DNA from: Orobanche coerulescens
Lineage: Eukaryota > Streptophyta > Magnoliopsida > Lamiales > Orobanchaceae
Assembly (NCBI GenBank): GCA_033398695.1
Contig: CM065817.1
Location: forward strand, 63,352,001-63,416,000
Length of the DNA: 64,000 nt
Direction of reading: 5' to 3'
Shown: one piece after another, positions 46,925-58,448 of the stretch
Layout: every line of letters starts with the position of its first letter
How positions within the stretch are numbered: position 1 is the first letter of the stretch
Notes under the pieces: model-generated
What the model was told of the DNA's origin: nothing
The model's database searches: none
What the model saw: the letters and a program-made list of their open reading frames with translations, nothing else
Made by a program: the position numbers and the translations under genes

Positions 46925-47603
46925 CCGTGCATGGCAGATTACTACTGGTAGAAAACTGGATCTAATGGTGATGAACCCATGAATTCTATGGTGATAATAC
47001 AAGTCATCCCCGAGCATATCATGCTAATAAGGTTTGTGAAAGTTCTATACGTACTAAATGACTATGAGATTCAAAGATACGTATAATCATTACTACACTA
47101 TCATTCATCTTGATTTTTAAGGAAATATTCTAAGTTCCGTTCGTCCTACGTTCCAAAACGCATGATTCCAATGTGTAAAACGAAACAACTAGGTAATATC
47201 CGTCTACTGATCACAAATTGGTTTGAAGCTGCTTAAGAGTCCAATAAACTAAAAAGGTTCAAGGGTTCATACGATGAATAAGTGCCGAAACGTCGAAAAT
47301 ATCCTTCTAACACATGATGATCGATTTAGAACGAAATAACTGACTATAAAAACATGATCAAATCGTCCTTTAGAACACTACTAATATTGGTGAAGAATCA
47401 CCTACCTCAAAGTAGTGAAGAACAAGGAGAAAATCGAAGCAATCCAACGTCCAAGGCTCGAACACCAATCCTCAATGATCTACAATCTTCAATCACGAGC
47501 TAAGATGTTGATATGAGGTGTTTAGGATGTTGGAAGTTATACTCTAAGTATAAGAATTCGGATGTGGGAAAAGAAAGGACTGAAAATACAAAAAGGACGC
47601 TGT

Positions 47604-47615
47604 CCTATTTATAGG
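47604..47615 (-). promoter_or_regulatory. TATA-like box of LTR D
   Basis: The minus strand reads CCTATAAATAGG. It is palindromic and thus strandless by itself; strand is taken from the LTR ends. Confidence 0.5.
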
Positions 47616-47633
47616 AAATGGTTATTAGTGCGC

Positions 47634-48694
47634 TGTCACGGGGTTGGGTTTGAGCACTCGAAAGCTCTTCGGACCCGTGCGGCACTAGACTAGAATTGCC
47701 TCGATCTAGCTAGTAAGCCTAACTCGCTCGGTTGCTAAGTATGAAAGGAGGGGTTTAAACACTTGGGAGTTGAGAGTAAAACACTTCACTATTTCACAAA
47801 CTTTACAAGTACACAAGAATGTTGAGTCTTTGAGGGTTGGTTGCAAATGAGCCTCCCCCTCACCTATTTATACTACTCCTAAGAACCTAGAACCTTCTAC
47901 TCCACCTCCTCATTTGGAGGGTTCTAGACCTAACTACAACATTACAATTCTAGAACCTAACTCTAGAATCATCCACACTTGTCTACAATATACAAGTCTT
48001 ACAAACACATTCTAGAGTATTCTACCAAGTATAATCTAGAATGCTCTACAATCTTCAAGTACTTCATCCTTCTAGGAGGGTCCTAGAAGGTTCTTCCATC
48101 ATCATCCCGGCGCCTCGGCCCGTCTCACGGGCGTCCGCCAGCCCGTCTCGGCCCGACCATCCGGGCCCGTCTCTACAATGTTCCGACTCTTCCCGAACCT
48201 CCTGGACCAAGCCGGTCCACTTCCGCCTTAGGCCGAGTCTTTCGCCGAGTGGCTCCTCAACTTTTCAATGTCTATCGCCCCACAAGGTTTTTTCCGTCTA
48301 AGCCTATTATAGGGGAGGGTCTCTTCGCACTCGCGCGCACGCCACGACGCCGGCCGCGCTGCATCCCACGCTGCGTCCGGCCGCCAGCTCGAGTCCTGTT
48401 CCAGACTCGGCCTTGTCCTGTCGTGCCTTGTCCCACACGACTGCCTCGGCCTTGCTCGCGCCCCACTGCCGGGACAGATCCGGACATGTCTCGTCCGCAA
48501 TACTTTGGGCGATCCGCTTCCCAAGGCGGCCGTGCTCTCCCACGGCTTACTCGCGTGACTCTCCATCCGATCACGCCGCCTCAAGGCCGACTCTTCACAT
48601 GCGGCCGATGCCATCCTTGGCGTCTGCCGTGCGGCCCTCGGCACCTTGCGGCGACTGCGCACACATGTCTCGTCGCCGATCGCCGGCCGTGACA
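47634..48694 (-). repeat. 3' LTR of E (1061 bp)
   Basis: On the minus strand: GC-rich first half, a cluster of CGGGCC decamers (about 48110-48172), TTCTAGAA-like sites (47880-48100), then TATA (GTATAAATAGG, 47863-47873). Long open frames in the GC-rich half on both strands are by-products of composition. Confidence 0.9.
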
Positions 48695-48719
48695 TTCTCC
48701 CCGCCATTTCGCCGACGCC

Positions 48720-50478
48720 TCGGCGACGTGGCGGCCCTCGATGAACCGAATCGCTTCCAAGGTGGTAACTCGGCTCCTCCTCAAGCTTCCTCACGTACTT
48801 GAGTGCCGACATAGCTTGTCCCGGCTCTGTGGTCAAGCGTATTTCTGCAGCCTTGGCTTGATCACACACGCATAGCGCCCTCTTGTGCGGAACAACTCCA
48901 ACATTATTCTTCCTCGAAGTCCATGCCGATATTATGTCCCGATCATCCATGCTCGTCACCTTGAAGTGCACGCGCGGTTCCCACGTGCCTATCTTTAGTC
49001 GCACCCCATTGGCGACTCCTCGTAATCGAACAGTGGTGCATTATTCGACTTCATCCAGCCCCGCCCTCGATGACCGAATCCCCAACCTCTCGTGCTTCAG
49101 CCTTGTCAATGTAGTTGTAATTGGCCCCGTGTCGACCAACGCCTTGACGGGTTTCCCATTGATCGCCTCGCCGCATACAAAGAAGTTTCCCTCCAGCGGT
49201 GCTCCGTCCCGCGATGCCATCCCTATGGCTGAGTTCAACACCTGAAGCGCCATCGATGTCCCATCACCCTCGGCATCGTCCCGTGCCTTGGTGTAATCCA
49301 TGGCGGCTACCCTCGGAAACTTCGAGCATTGTCTCGTCGAATGCTCCGTGCTCCAGCAAATCTCACATTTCTTTTTCTTCGGACACGCTGCTACGAGATG
49401 GTCTGCACTCCCGCACCCATGGCAAGTCTGAGCCCATCCTGACTGCTTGCCGTCCTTGGGCCTGGCCATCCTCGCGCCCCTATCCGCATTACCATGGTAC
49501 GACTTGTCCTGCGTACCAATGCCGTCCTCGTCCCTCCAGGACTTCCGGCTCTCCCCGGCTGGTTTTAACTCGATCAGCAGCTCCGCTATCGCAATCGCCT
49601 CGGACACGTTCTGTGCCTTGGCCCTCTGCACTTCCAACTTTCCCACGGTTTTAGTCCATCCACGAACGCGAACAAAGCTTCCTGCTCACTAAGGCTAGGC
49701 AACTCCAGCACGATCTCCTGGAACTCCTTCACATAGTCCTTGATCGCCTTGCTGTGTGTCAACTCCTTCAACCTAGCCCGGACCTCAAACTCAACATTCT
49801 CCGGGTAAAACTGCCGCTTGAACTCGTCCTTGAAATCCTCCCATGTCTCCATCCGACATGTACCACGCGCGATCTCTGTTTCGCGCCTTCTCCACCACAA
49901 CAGCGCCACATCGGCTAAAAAGAATGGAGCCGTCTGCAACTTGGTCGCATCATCTACTTACCCCGATGCACCAAAGTAACGCTCCATGTTCCACAGGAAG
50001 TCATCCACTTCCCTACCATTCCTCGATCCTTGGAACGAACACGGCCGGGGGATGTCGATTCGATGGGGTGCCGCACCCGCCGTCCCGACTGGGCCATCGC
50101 CCGCCGCATAAAGGTCGCCCTTCCTTCGATGGTCTCGATCCTCCCTATGATATCCTCTCGAAAGGCTGCGATCATGGACAGAAACTCCTTCCTGACAGAC
50201 TCAAGGATCTCCTCACACAAGTCGCGTCGCATCGCGTTAAGGGTGCCCGTCACACGGTTCTCAAGCTCCTCCAACGACTCGCTCATCTCCGTCACCTGGT
50301 CGGCCACATTGCTCCATACCTCAAGAGCATCTGCGTGCTTGCCCATGGTTTCCTCCAGCCGAGCCACTCGTGCTTCCATGGCAACACCTCTTTCCACGGA
50401 CTTGTCCCTAGAACCTTTCCTGGACTTGTCCTTCTCTTGGCCGGGTTGAACTTTGGTGACGCTGGACGTAGTATCCAT
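48720..50478 (-). pseudogene. gag-protease of E, frameshifted
   Basis: Starts at ATG 50478. A charged coiled-coil-like N-terminus (about residues 15-100) resembles that of C. The capsid core is in another frame (49586-49939; Trp-Trp-Arg-Arg-Arg, Gln-Phe-Tyr-Pro-Glu-Asn). The frame at 49041-49646 has two CX2CX4HX4C zinc knuckles and the protease start Leu-Val-Asp-Thr-Gly, where the frame breaks. The rest of the protease is at about 48720-49004. At least three frameshifts or stops separate these parts, so no full product can be made. Confidence 0.83.
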
Positions 50479-50544
50479 CGGTCCTCCTTGCACAAAACCT
50501 CTCAGCAACGTCTCAATGCGGAAGTTCTTTGAACCACTAGTGTG

Positions 50545-50557
50545 GCTCTGATACCAC
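50545..50557 (-). other. Primer-binding site of E
   Basis: TGGTATCAGAGCC on the minus strand, two bases from the LTR: perfect initiator-methionine type, the same as in C. Confidence 0.9.
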
Positions 50558-50559
50558 TT

Positions 50560-51677
50560 GTCACGGGGTTGGGTTTGAGCACTCGAAAGCTCTTCGGACC
50601 CGTGCGGCACTAGACTAGAATTGCCTCGATCTAGCTAGTAAGCCTAACTCGCTCGGTTGCTAAGTATGAAAGGAGGGGTTTAAACACTTGGGAGTTGAGA
50701 GTAAAACACTTCACTATTTCACAAACTTTACAAGTACACAAGAATGTTGAGTCTTTGAGGGTTGGTTGCAAATGAGCCTCCCCCTCACCTATTTATACTA
50801 CTCCTAAGAACCTAGAACCTTCTACTCCACCTCCTCATTTGGAGGGTTCTAGACCTAACTACAACATTACAATTCTAGAACCTAACTCTAGAATCATCCA
50901 CACTTGTCTACAATATACAAGTCTTACAAACACATTCTAAAGTATTCTACCAAGTATAATCTAGAATGCTCTACAATCTTCAAGTACTTCATCCTTCTAG
51001 GAGGGTCCTAGAAGGTTCTTCCATCATCCCGGGAGCCCGGCCCGTCTCTGTCCATCCCGGCCCGCATCGGCCCGTCCCGGCCCGCACCGGCCCGTCTCGG
51101 CCCGACCATCTGGGCCCGTCTCTACAATGTTCCAGACTCTTCCCGAACCTCCTGGACCAATCCGGTCCGCTTCCAGTTGCTTCCGGTCGAGTCTTTCCTG
51201 CTGAGTGGCTCCTCAGCTTTTCAATGTATACTGCTCCCACAAGGCTTTTTCCGTCTAAGCCTATTATAGGGGGGAGGGTCTCTCTCGCACCTCGCGCAAG
51301 GCGCACAAGACGCGGCCGCGCTGCATCCCACGCCGCGCCCGGCCGCCACTCGAGTCTCCGTTTCCCAGACTCGGCCTTGTCCTGTCGTGCCTTGTCCCAC
51401 ACGACTGTGCTCGTCGGCCTTGCCCGCGCCTGGCACTGCCGGGACATCCGGACATGTCCTGTCCGCAATGCCCCTTGGGCGATCCGCTTCCCACAGCGGC
51501 GACCGTGCTCCTCCCACGGCTTAATCGCGTGACTCTCCGTCCGATCACGCCGTCCTGAAGGCTGACTCTTCACATGCAGCCCGATGCCATCCTTGGCGTC
51601 CTGCTCGTGCCGGTCCCTCGGCACCCTGTGCGACCGTCTGCGCACACATGTCTCGTCGTCGACTGTCGGCCATGACA
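50560..51677 (-). repeat. 5' LTR of E (1118 bp)
   Basis: Partner of 47634-48694. It is longer mainly because its CGGGCC-type decamer array (about 51030-51118) has more units. TTCTAGAA-like sites lie at about 50825-51025, with TATA near 50789-50799 on the minus strand. Confidence 0.9.
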
Positions 51678-51681
51678 GCGC

Positions 51682-51917
51682 GCTAGTCCCTTCTCGTAGC
51701 TTGCGCTAACGGCTACTGACTTCACTGTACTCAGCACTTAGCGCGCGCTATGCACATGCCTGTAGCGTGCGCTAAGGCGTTGACTTGGCTTTTCCCGAAA
51801 GCCGTCCAGGTTCATCCCGACACAATCCGACCAAGATCCCCAGCCTGATCTCACCTACCACACGTCTCAATCAAATTGACCACTCATAGCGTGCGCTAAT
51901 GTTCCTCTGTAGCGTGC
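51682..51917. repeat. D LTR piece between E and E2, with palindrome cluster
   Basis: About 240 bp of D holding TAGCGCGCGCTA, TAGCGTGCGCTAA and half-dyads. E lies at its left edge and E2 at its right edge, each insertion site within a dyad. Confidence 0.85.
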
Positions 51918-53044
51918 TGTCACGACCGACAGTCGACAACGAGACAGGTGTGCGCAGACGGTCGCACAGGGTGCCGAGGGACCGGCACGAGCAGGACGCC
52001 ATGGATGGCATCGGGCTGCATGTGAAGAGTCAGCCTTCAGGACGGCGTGATCGGACGGTGAATCACGCGAGTAAGCCGTGGGAGCACGGACGCCGCTATG
52101 GGAAGCGGATCGCCCAAGGGGCATTCCGGACTGGACATGTTCGGGACTGTCCGGCAGCGCAGGGGGCGCGGGCAAGGCCGGACGAGCAGCAGTCGTGTGG
52201 GACAAGGCACGACGGGACAAGGCCGAGTCTGGAACAGGACTCGAGCTGGGCGGCCAGACGCGGGCGTGGGATGCCGAGCGGCCGGCGTGCGCGGGCGCCC
52301 GCGCGCGAGGTGCGAGAGAGACCCTCCCTCTATAATAGGCTTAGACGGAAAAGCCTTGTGGGGGTAGTAGACATTGAAAAGCCGAGGAGCCACTCACAGG
52401 AAAGACTCGACCTAAGCACTAGAAGCGGACCGGCTTGGTCCAGAGGTTCGGGAAGAGTATGGAACATTGTAGAGACGGCCTGGATGGTCGGGCCGAGACG
52501 GGCCGGGCGGACGGGCCGATGCGGGCCGGGACGGACAAAGTCGGGCCGGGCGCCCGGGATGGAAGAGAAGCCTCTAGGAAACTCCTAGAAGGATGAAGTG
52601 CTGGAATGATATAGAGTATTCTAGATGATTGTATGCCTTGTACTTGTAGAATACTCTAGAATATGTTTGTAAGTATTGTATGTGTAGACTTGTGTGGATA
52701 ATTCTAGAGATAGGTTCTAGAATATGATAGAAGTGTGTGGATTGTATAGGATGTTCTAGAGTCCTCCAAATGAGGAGGTGGAGAGAAATTTCTAGGTTCC
52801 TAGGAGTAGTATAAATAGGCTTGAGGTTGGCTCATTTGCACTTAACCCTCAAAGACTCAACATTCTTGTACTTGTAAGTGATTGTGAAATAGTGAAGTTT
52901 TCTCTCAACTCCCAAGTGTTTAAACCCCTTATTACATACTCAGCAACCGAGTGTTTAAGGCTTACTAGCTAGATCGAGACAATTCTAGTCTAGTGCCGCA
53001 CGGGTCCGAAGAGCTTTTGAGTGCTCAAACCTAACCCCGTGACA
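51918..53044 (+). repeat. 5' LTR of E2 (1127 bp)
   Basis: TGTCACGACC to CCCCGTGACA. It has a GC-rich first part with GGGCCG decamers (52484-52560), TTCTAGAA-like sites (about 52573-52760) and TATAAATAG at 52810-52818. The plus-strand frame 51899-52588 is a composition by-product. Confidence 0.9.
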
Positions 53045-53124
53045 AGTGGTATCGGAGCCACGCTAGTGGTTCAAGGAACTTCCGCATTGAGACATTGCTG
53101 AGAGGTTTTGTGCAAGGAGGACCG

Positions 53125-54901
53125 ATGGAGACTACGTCTAGCGTCACCAAAGTTCAACCCGGCCAGGAGAAGGACAAGTCCAGAAAAGGGTCTAGGGACA
53201 AGTCCGTGGAAAGAGGTGTTGCCATGGAAGCACGAGTGGCTCGGCTGGAGGAAACCATGGGCAGACACGAAGATGCTCTTGAGGCATGGAGCAGAGTGGC
53301 CGACCAGGTGACGGAAATGAGCGAGTCATTGGAGGAGCTTGAGAACCGGGTGACGGGCACCCTTAACGCGTTGCGACGCGACTTGTGTGAGGAGATCCTT
53401 GAAGCTGTCAGGAAAGAGGTTCGGTCGATGATCGCAGCCTTTCGAGAGGAGATCGTAGGGAGGATCGAGACCATCGAAGGAAGGACAGCACGAAGCGGGC
53501 GATGGCCCACGGCGGACCGGGGTGCGGCACCCCATCGAATCGACATCCCCGGCCGTGTTCGCTCCAAGGATCGAGGAATGGTAGGGAAGTGGGTGACTTC
53601 TGTGGAACATGGAGCGTTACTTTGGTGCATCGGGGATAGTAGATGATGCGACTGCTGCAGACGGCTCCATTCTTTTTAGCCGATGTGGCGCCGTTGTGGT
53701 GGAGAAGGTGCAAACAGAGATCGCGCGTGGTACATGTCGGATGGAGACATGGGAGGATTTCAAGGCCGAGTTCAAGCGGCGCTTTACCCGAGAATGTTGA
53801 GTTTGAGGTCCGGCTAGGTTGAAGGAGTTGACACACAAGCAAGGCGATCAAGGACTATGTGAAGGAGTTCCAGGAGATCGTGGCCGGAATTGCCTAGCCT
53901 TAGTGAGCAGGAAGCTTTGTTCGCGTTCGGATGGGCTAAAACCGTGGGCAAAGTTGGAAGTGCAGAGGGCCAAGGCACGTAACGTGTCCGAGGCGACATG
54001 AGAAGCGAACGGCCGATCGAGTTAAAACTACCGTGGAGAGCCGAAAGTCCAGGAGGGACGAGGACGGCATCGGTGACGCAGGACAAGTCGTACTGTGGTA
54101 ATGCGGATAGGCGCGAGGATGGCTGTGCCCAAGGACGGCAAGGCCAGATGGGCTCGGACTTGCCATGGGTGCGGGAGTGCAGACCATCTCGTCGCAGCGT
54201 GTCCGAAGAAAAAGAAATGTGAGATTTGCTGGAGCACGGAGCATTCGACGAGGCAATGCTCGAAGTTTCCGAGGGTAGCCGCCATGGAGTACACCAAGGC
54301 ACGGGATGATGCCGAGGGTGATGGGACATCGATGGCGCTTCAAGTGTTAAACTCAGCCATAGGGATGGCATCGCGGGACGGAGCACTGCTTGAAGAAAAC
54401 TTGATGTATGCGACGGGGCTGATCAATGGGAAACCCATCAAGGCGTTGGTCGACACAGGGGTCGATTACAAATACATTGACGAGGCTGAAGCATAGAGGT
54501 TGGGGCTTCAGGTCATCGAGGGACGGGGCTGGATGAAGTCGAATAATGCACCACCCGTTCGGGTTACAGGGGTCGCTAATGGGGTGCGACTAAAGATTGG
54601 CACGTGGGAACCGCGCGTGCACTTCAAGGTGACGAGCATGGATGATCGGGACATAATACTGGGCATGGACTTCCTGAAGAAGAACAATGTTGGCGTAGTT
54701 CCGCACAAGAGGGCGCTGTACGTGTGTGATCAAGCCAAGCTGCAGGAAATACGCTCGACCACAGAGCCTTCGGGACAAGCTATGTCGGCACTCAAGTACG
54801 TGAGGAAGCTTGAGGAGGAGCCGAGTTACCACCTTGGAGCAGTTCGGTTCATCGAGGGGCCGCCACGTCGTCGAGGACGTCGACGAAATGGGCAGGGGAG
54901 A
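53125..54901 (+). pseudogene. gag-protease of E2, frameshifted
   Basis: ATG at 53125 opens a coiled-coil-like N-terminus. Capsid fragments follow in other frames (53609-53800, about 53819-54001), with several small indels. From 54095 a cleaner frame has two CX2CX4HX4C knuckles (the first at 54161-54202) and the protease motif Ala-Leu-Val-Asp-Thr-Gly (54443-54460). It is interrupted by an in-frame TAG at 54494-54496 and continues in the same frame to the polypurine tract with the second protease half (Ile-Leu-Gly-Met-Asp-Phe). No RT or integrase. Together with E it shows that the family ends after the protease. Confidence 0.83.
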
Positions 54902-54902
54902 A

Positions 54903-56066
54903 TGTCACGGCCGACAGTCGACAACGAGACAGGTGTGCGCAGACGGTCGCACAGGGTGCCGAGGGACCGGCACGAGCAGGACGCCATGGATGGCATCGGG
55001 CTGCATGTGAAGAGTCAGCCTTCAGGACGGCGTGATCGGACGGTGAATCACACGAGTAAGCCGTGGGAGCACAGACGCCGCTGTGGGAAGCGGATCGCCC
55101 AAGGGGCATTCCGGACTGGACATGTTCGGGACTGTCTGGCAGCACAGGGGGCGCGGGCAAGGCCGGACGAGCAGCAATCGTGTGGGACAAGGCACGACGG
55201 GACAAGGCCGAGTCTAGGAACAGGACTCGAGCTGGGCGGCCGGACGCGGGCGTGGGATGCCGGGCGCGGCCGACGTGCGCGGGCGCGCGCGCGCGAGGTG
55301 CGAGAGAGACCCTCCCCCCCTATAATAGGCTTAGACGGAAAAAGCCTTGTGGGGGCAGTAGACATTGAAAAGCTGAGGAGCCACTCAGCAGGAAAGACTC
55401 GACCGGAAGCAACTAGAAGCGGACCGGCTTGGTACAGGAGGTTCGGGAAGAGTCTGGAACATTGTAGAGACGGGTCTAGATGGTCGGGCCGAGACGGGCC
55501 GGTGCGGGCCGATACGGGCCGGTGCGGGCCGGGACGGGCCGATGCGGGCCGGGACGGACAAAGACGGGCCGGGCGCCCGGGATGGAAGAGAAGCCTCTAG
55601 GAAACTTCTAGAAGGATGAAGTGCTGGAATGATATAGAGTATTCTAGATGATTGTATGCCTTGTACTTGTAGAATACTCTAGAATATGTTTGTAAGTATT
55701 GTATGTGTAGACTTGTGTGGATAATTCTAGAGATAGGTTCTAGAATATGATAGAAGTGTGTGGATTGTATAGGATGTTCTAGAGTCCTCCAAATGAGGAG
55801 GTGGAGAGAAGTTTCTAGGTTCCAGGAGTAGTATAAATAGGCTTGAGGTTGGCTCATTTGCACTCAACCCTCAAAGACTCAACATTCTTGTACTTGTAAG
55901 TGATTGTGAAATAGTGAAGTTTTCTCTCAACTCCCAAGTGTTTAAACCCCTTCTTACATACTTAGCAACCGAGTGTTTAAGGCTTACTAGCTAGATCGAG
56001 ACAATTCTAGTCTAGTGCCGCACGGGTCCGAAGAGCTTTCGAGTGCTCAAACCTAACCCCGTGACA
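54903..56066 (+). repeat. 3' LTR of E2 (1164 bp)
   Basis: Partner of 51918-53044, with a longer GGGCCG decamer array (about 55486-55580). TTCTAGAA-like sites 55590-55790; TATAAATAG at 55832-55840. Confidence 0.9.
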
Positions 56067-56101
56067 GTGCGCTATGGATCCATGTTAGCGTACGCTACAC
56101 A

Positions 56102-58420
56102 TGTAACACCCCAAACTAGGCGGATATTATAGTGCCGTGGACCCCCGACTGGGACCCACCAGACGAATGAAAACTGATGAATTAAATAATATAATCGTAG
56201 TACCGAACCACATTATATTACCAAATACTCTGATGAGGAGCTTAAGTACATTACACCAGGACAAGACAGAATACTAGTATATTTTATATGAAGATAAAAT
56301 ACACCACCCTGAATAAATAAACGTCTCAAACGGAATTTTTCAGCGGAAATACAAATGAAGAGAAATAAAAATAACTGAAATGACTGAATTAAGCGGAATG
56401 ACTGGGGCCCCCTACTAGTATCACTGGGACTCCTCGCCGTCAACATGCTCTTCCCGTGCCTTTGCCTTGCCGTGACCTGAAACCAAAATCCCCCAACGGG
56501 GTCAGTTACACAGAACAACAATCCTCAAGGGTTGAAAATACACAATCATGATATATCTGAAGTCATAAAATATCCTTAGTTATGAATTACGCTGAAGAGG
56601 AGTATCATAGTATGCCCGTAATGTTCTGTGCAAGTGTACAAGACGAATGACCGGACACACCCGTCCTTGTACCTAATTAGTCTCACGGAGTTAAGCTTTA
56701 CCGTGTGCATGGTCCCATGTATCGGTGAACCCACTACATGACCATCGTGTGCCCGACTAAAAATTCCACACAGCCACACCCGGCCACGCAATATGAACCC
56801 AGAAGGTCATATGAACGAGAATGACCGTAATGAATATCAATGAATAAATAATGATCTGACAAAGTCAAGAATGACTCACCGAGATGAGAGTAATAATGAA
56901 GTGATTGGTAGTTTCAATGAAATGATTGGAACCGCCGTTCCTCGTTAATGAAGTGATTGTTCAACAATTACAAGTCTCAATATGATTAATACAATGATGA
57001 ATGAATTATGATGATGAATGATCAAGAACAAAAGGAATGAATATCCTTTTAACCGAGTAAGAATTAACTTACTCAATACCGGTGACAATTATCCGTCCAC
57101 GAACAACGTCCTAATTGAGATACGGTCGCTCGAACAACCTTGAATAAATACAATTACCAACAATTCGTTCAATATACGAATCAAACACGAATATAACGAA
57201 CTCAAAACGTCGATACGATAAAACCAAGTTCATTTGGGCATTATATCGAACACTTTGTGGCCAACTTCTATTGATTATAACCAAACCTCAATAATACCAA
57301 CATCAAATCCCAAATAAGCGTTTCAAACCAACAAAACATCTTTAATACGATCAATAATCCATTAAGAATATCCAAAATCGTGATTTCAACAACAATTAAT
57401 CGAAAACCCCCAAATCCAACACAATATTCAAAGTGTTCTTGAATAATCCTTCAATAATCCAATGAATAATCGAACATAACCACAATCATGCGTATATCAC
57501 TTCATACAACATGATCTTAATATCCAAAACATCATATCTCAACACAAATCGAAAATCCGAGAGATTTGATGAAAGTTACCTTTGAAGATTCAAGCACTAT
57601 GATTCGAAGAACACACGATAGATCGATGATCCGAGCTTCACAACCGAATGAAAATGATTAAAATCCACACTCAAGTGATAGGTGATGAAGAAATCTCTCC
57701 CTCAAGACTCTCTCTCGCGTATGAAGGTGAAGGAATGAAGAAATGAGCTCAAACTCGCTCAAAAACACAATTATAGGGTTGACTGCCCTGTGTGCCGCGG
57801 CTCAGCCGAAGTGTCGCGGCACGGGGCCAAAATGCGCCCGGTGGTGGCGGCAGCCGCCCTGCCGCATGTGCCGGCATGTGCCGGCGACTCGACTTCGCAG
57901 CGTGCCGCGCCCTTCCGGTATGTGCCGCGGCACCCGGTACAGTCGGTTTTGGCCGATAATGCAATGCGAGTCTGCTACGGCCCTGCCGGCATGTGCCACG
58001 GCACTGACTTGGCAGTGTGCCGCGGCCCTTCTGGCATGTGCCGCGGCACCCGGTACAGGCTGCTCGGCCAAAAACTGAAAAAATGAGCGTATGAGCTATT
58101 TCGACCATAACTCTCTCGTCCGGACTCCGATTGACTCACCGTTTGAACCATTGGAAAACTAACTCGATGCTTTATAATATTGCAAAGATTCAGAATTTTT
58201 GGAGTTTCCAAAAATTAATGGTGATCTAACAAAGTCGAACTCAAACGTGAAAAGTTGAAAAAGATGAACGATATCGATACACAACTCGAAGTTATTCCGA
58301 ACGGTGAACACGAATGAATGAACATGATCGATGAATGATTAATAATGAGTGAAAATCCAAAGAGTGACAATTTAGTAAAATTACTGAATGATAATGACTG
58401 AATTACAACCGGGTATTACA
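56102..58420 (-). repeat. 3' LTR of G (2319 bp)
   Basis: Contains a block near 56620-56775 shared with K, H and F, a GTGCCGCGGCAC cluster (57785-58070) and a minus-strand TATA-like CCCTATAATTG near 57769-57779. The remainder is AT-rich and non-coding. Confidence 0.9.
57785..58070. repeat. GTGCCGCGGCAC palindrome cluster in G
   Basis: Eight or more copies of GTGCCGCGGCAC or close variants (GTGCCACGGCAC, GTGCCGGCATGT) in 286 bp. The partner LTR has a shorter version at about 60850-61070. Open frames over it on both strands simply translate Cys/Arg/Gly-rich repeats. Confidence 0.9.
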
Positions 58421-58436
58421 TACACCCCCCCTTAAA
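58421..58436 (-). other. Polypurine tract of G
   Basis: AAGGGGGGGTGTA on the minus strand next to the LTR, with the TTTCGGGGACGAAA motif just beyond, as in F. Confidence 0.8.
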
Positions 58437-58448
58437 AGAGTTTCGTCC

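Larger units (their letters stand above)
47634..51677 (-). mobile_element. Element E: gag-protease-only relative of C
   Basis: LTRs 47634-48694 and 50560-51677 (TGTCACGGGG to a GGCC-TGACA end), 4-bp repeat GCGC on each side (47630-47633, 51678-51681). Minus-oriented with primer-binding site 50545-50557 and polypurine tract 48695-48705. The 1.87 kb internal region has gag and protease similarity only. RT, RNase H and integrase are absent, as in E2, so this is probably the normal form of the family. It would depend on an autonomous element such as C, whose gag and LTR ends it resembles. Confidence 0.88.
51918..56066 (+). mobile_element. Element E2: second gag-protease-only element, opposite orientation
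   Basis: LTRs 51918-53044 and 54903-56066, 4-bp repeat GTGC (51914-51917, 56067-56070). Plus-oriented; primer-binding site 53047-53059 (TGGTATCGGAGCC); polypurine tract 54890-54902 (GGGCAGGGGAGAA). Same layout as E and clearly the same family, with a 1.86 kb internal region. It lies in the same solo LTR only 240 bp from E but inverted, so the two are independent insertions. Confidence 0.9.

Noticed and set aside
48228..52588. Long Arg/Pro/Ala-rich frames on both strands in E-family LTRs
   Set aside because: GC-rich non-coding LTR sequence opens frames on all strands; only the protease end near 48720-49004 is real retroelement coding sequence.
57743..58108. Cys-rich frames suggesting a zinc-binding protein
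   Set aside because: They are translations of the GTGCCGCGGCAC palindromes on either strand of the G LTR and are not conserved between its two LTRs.
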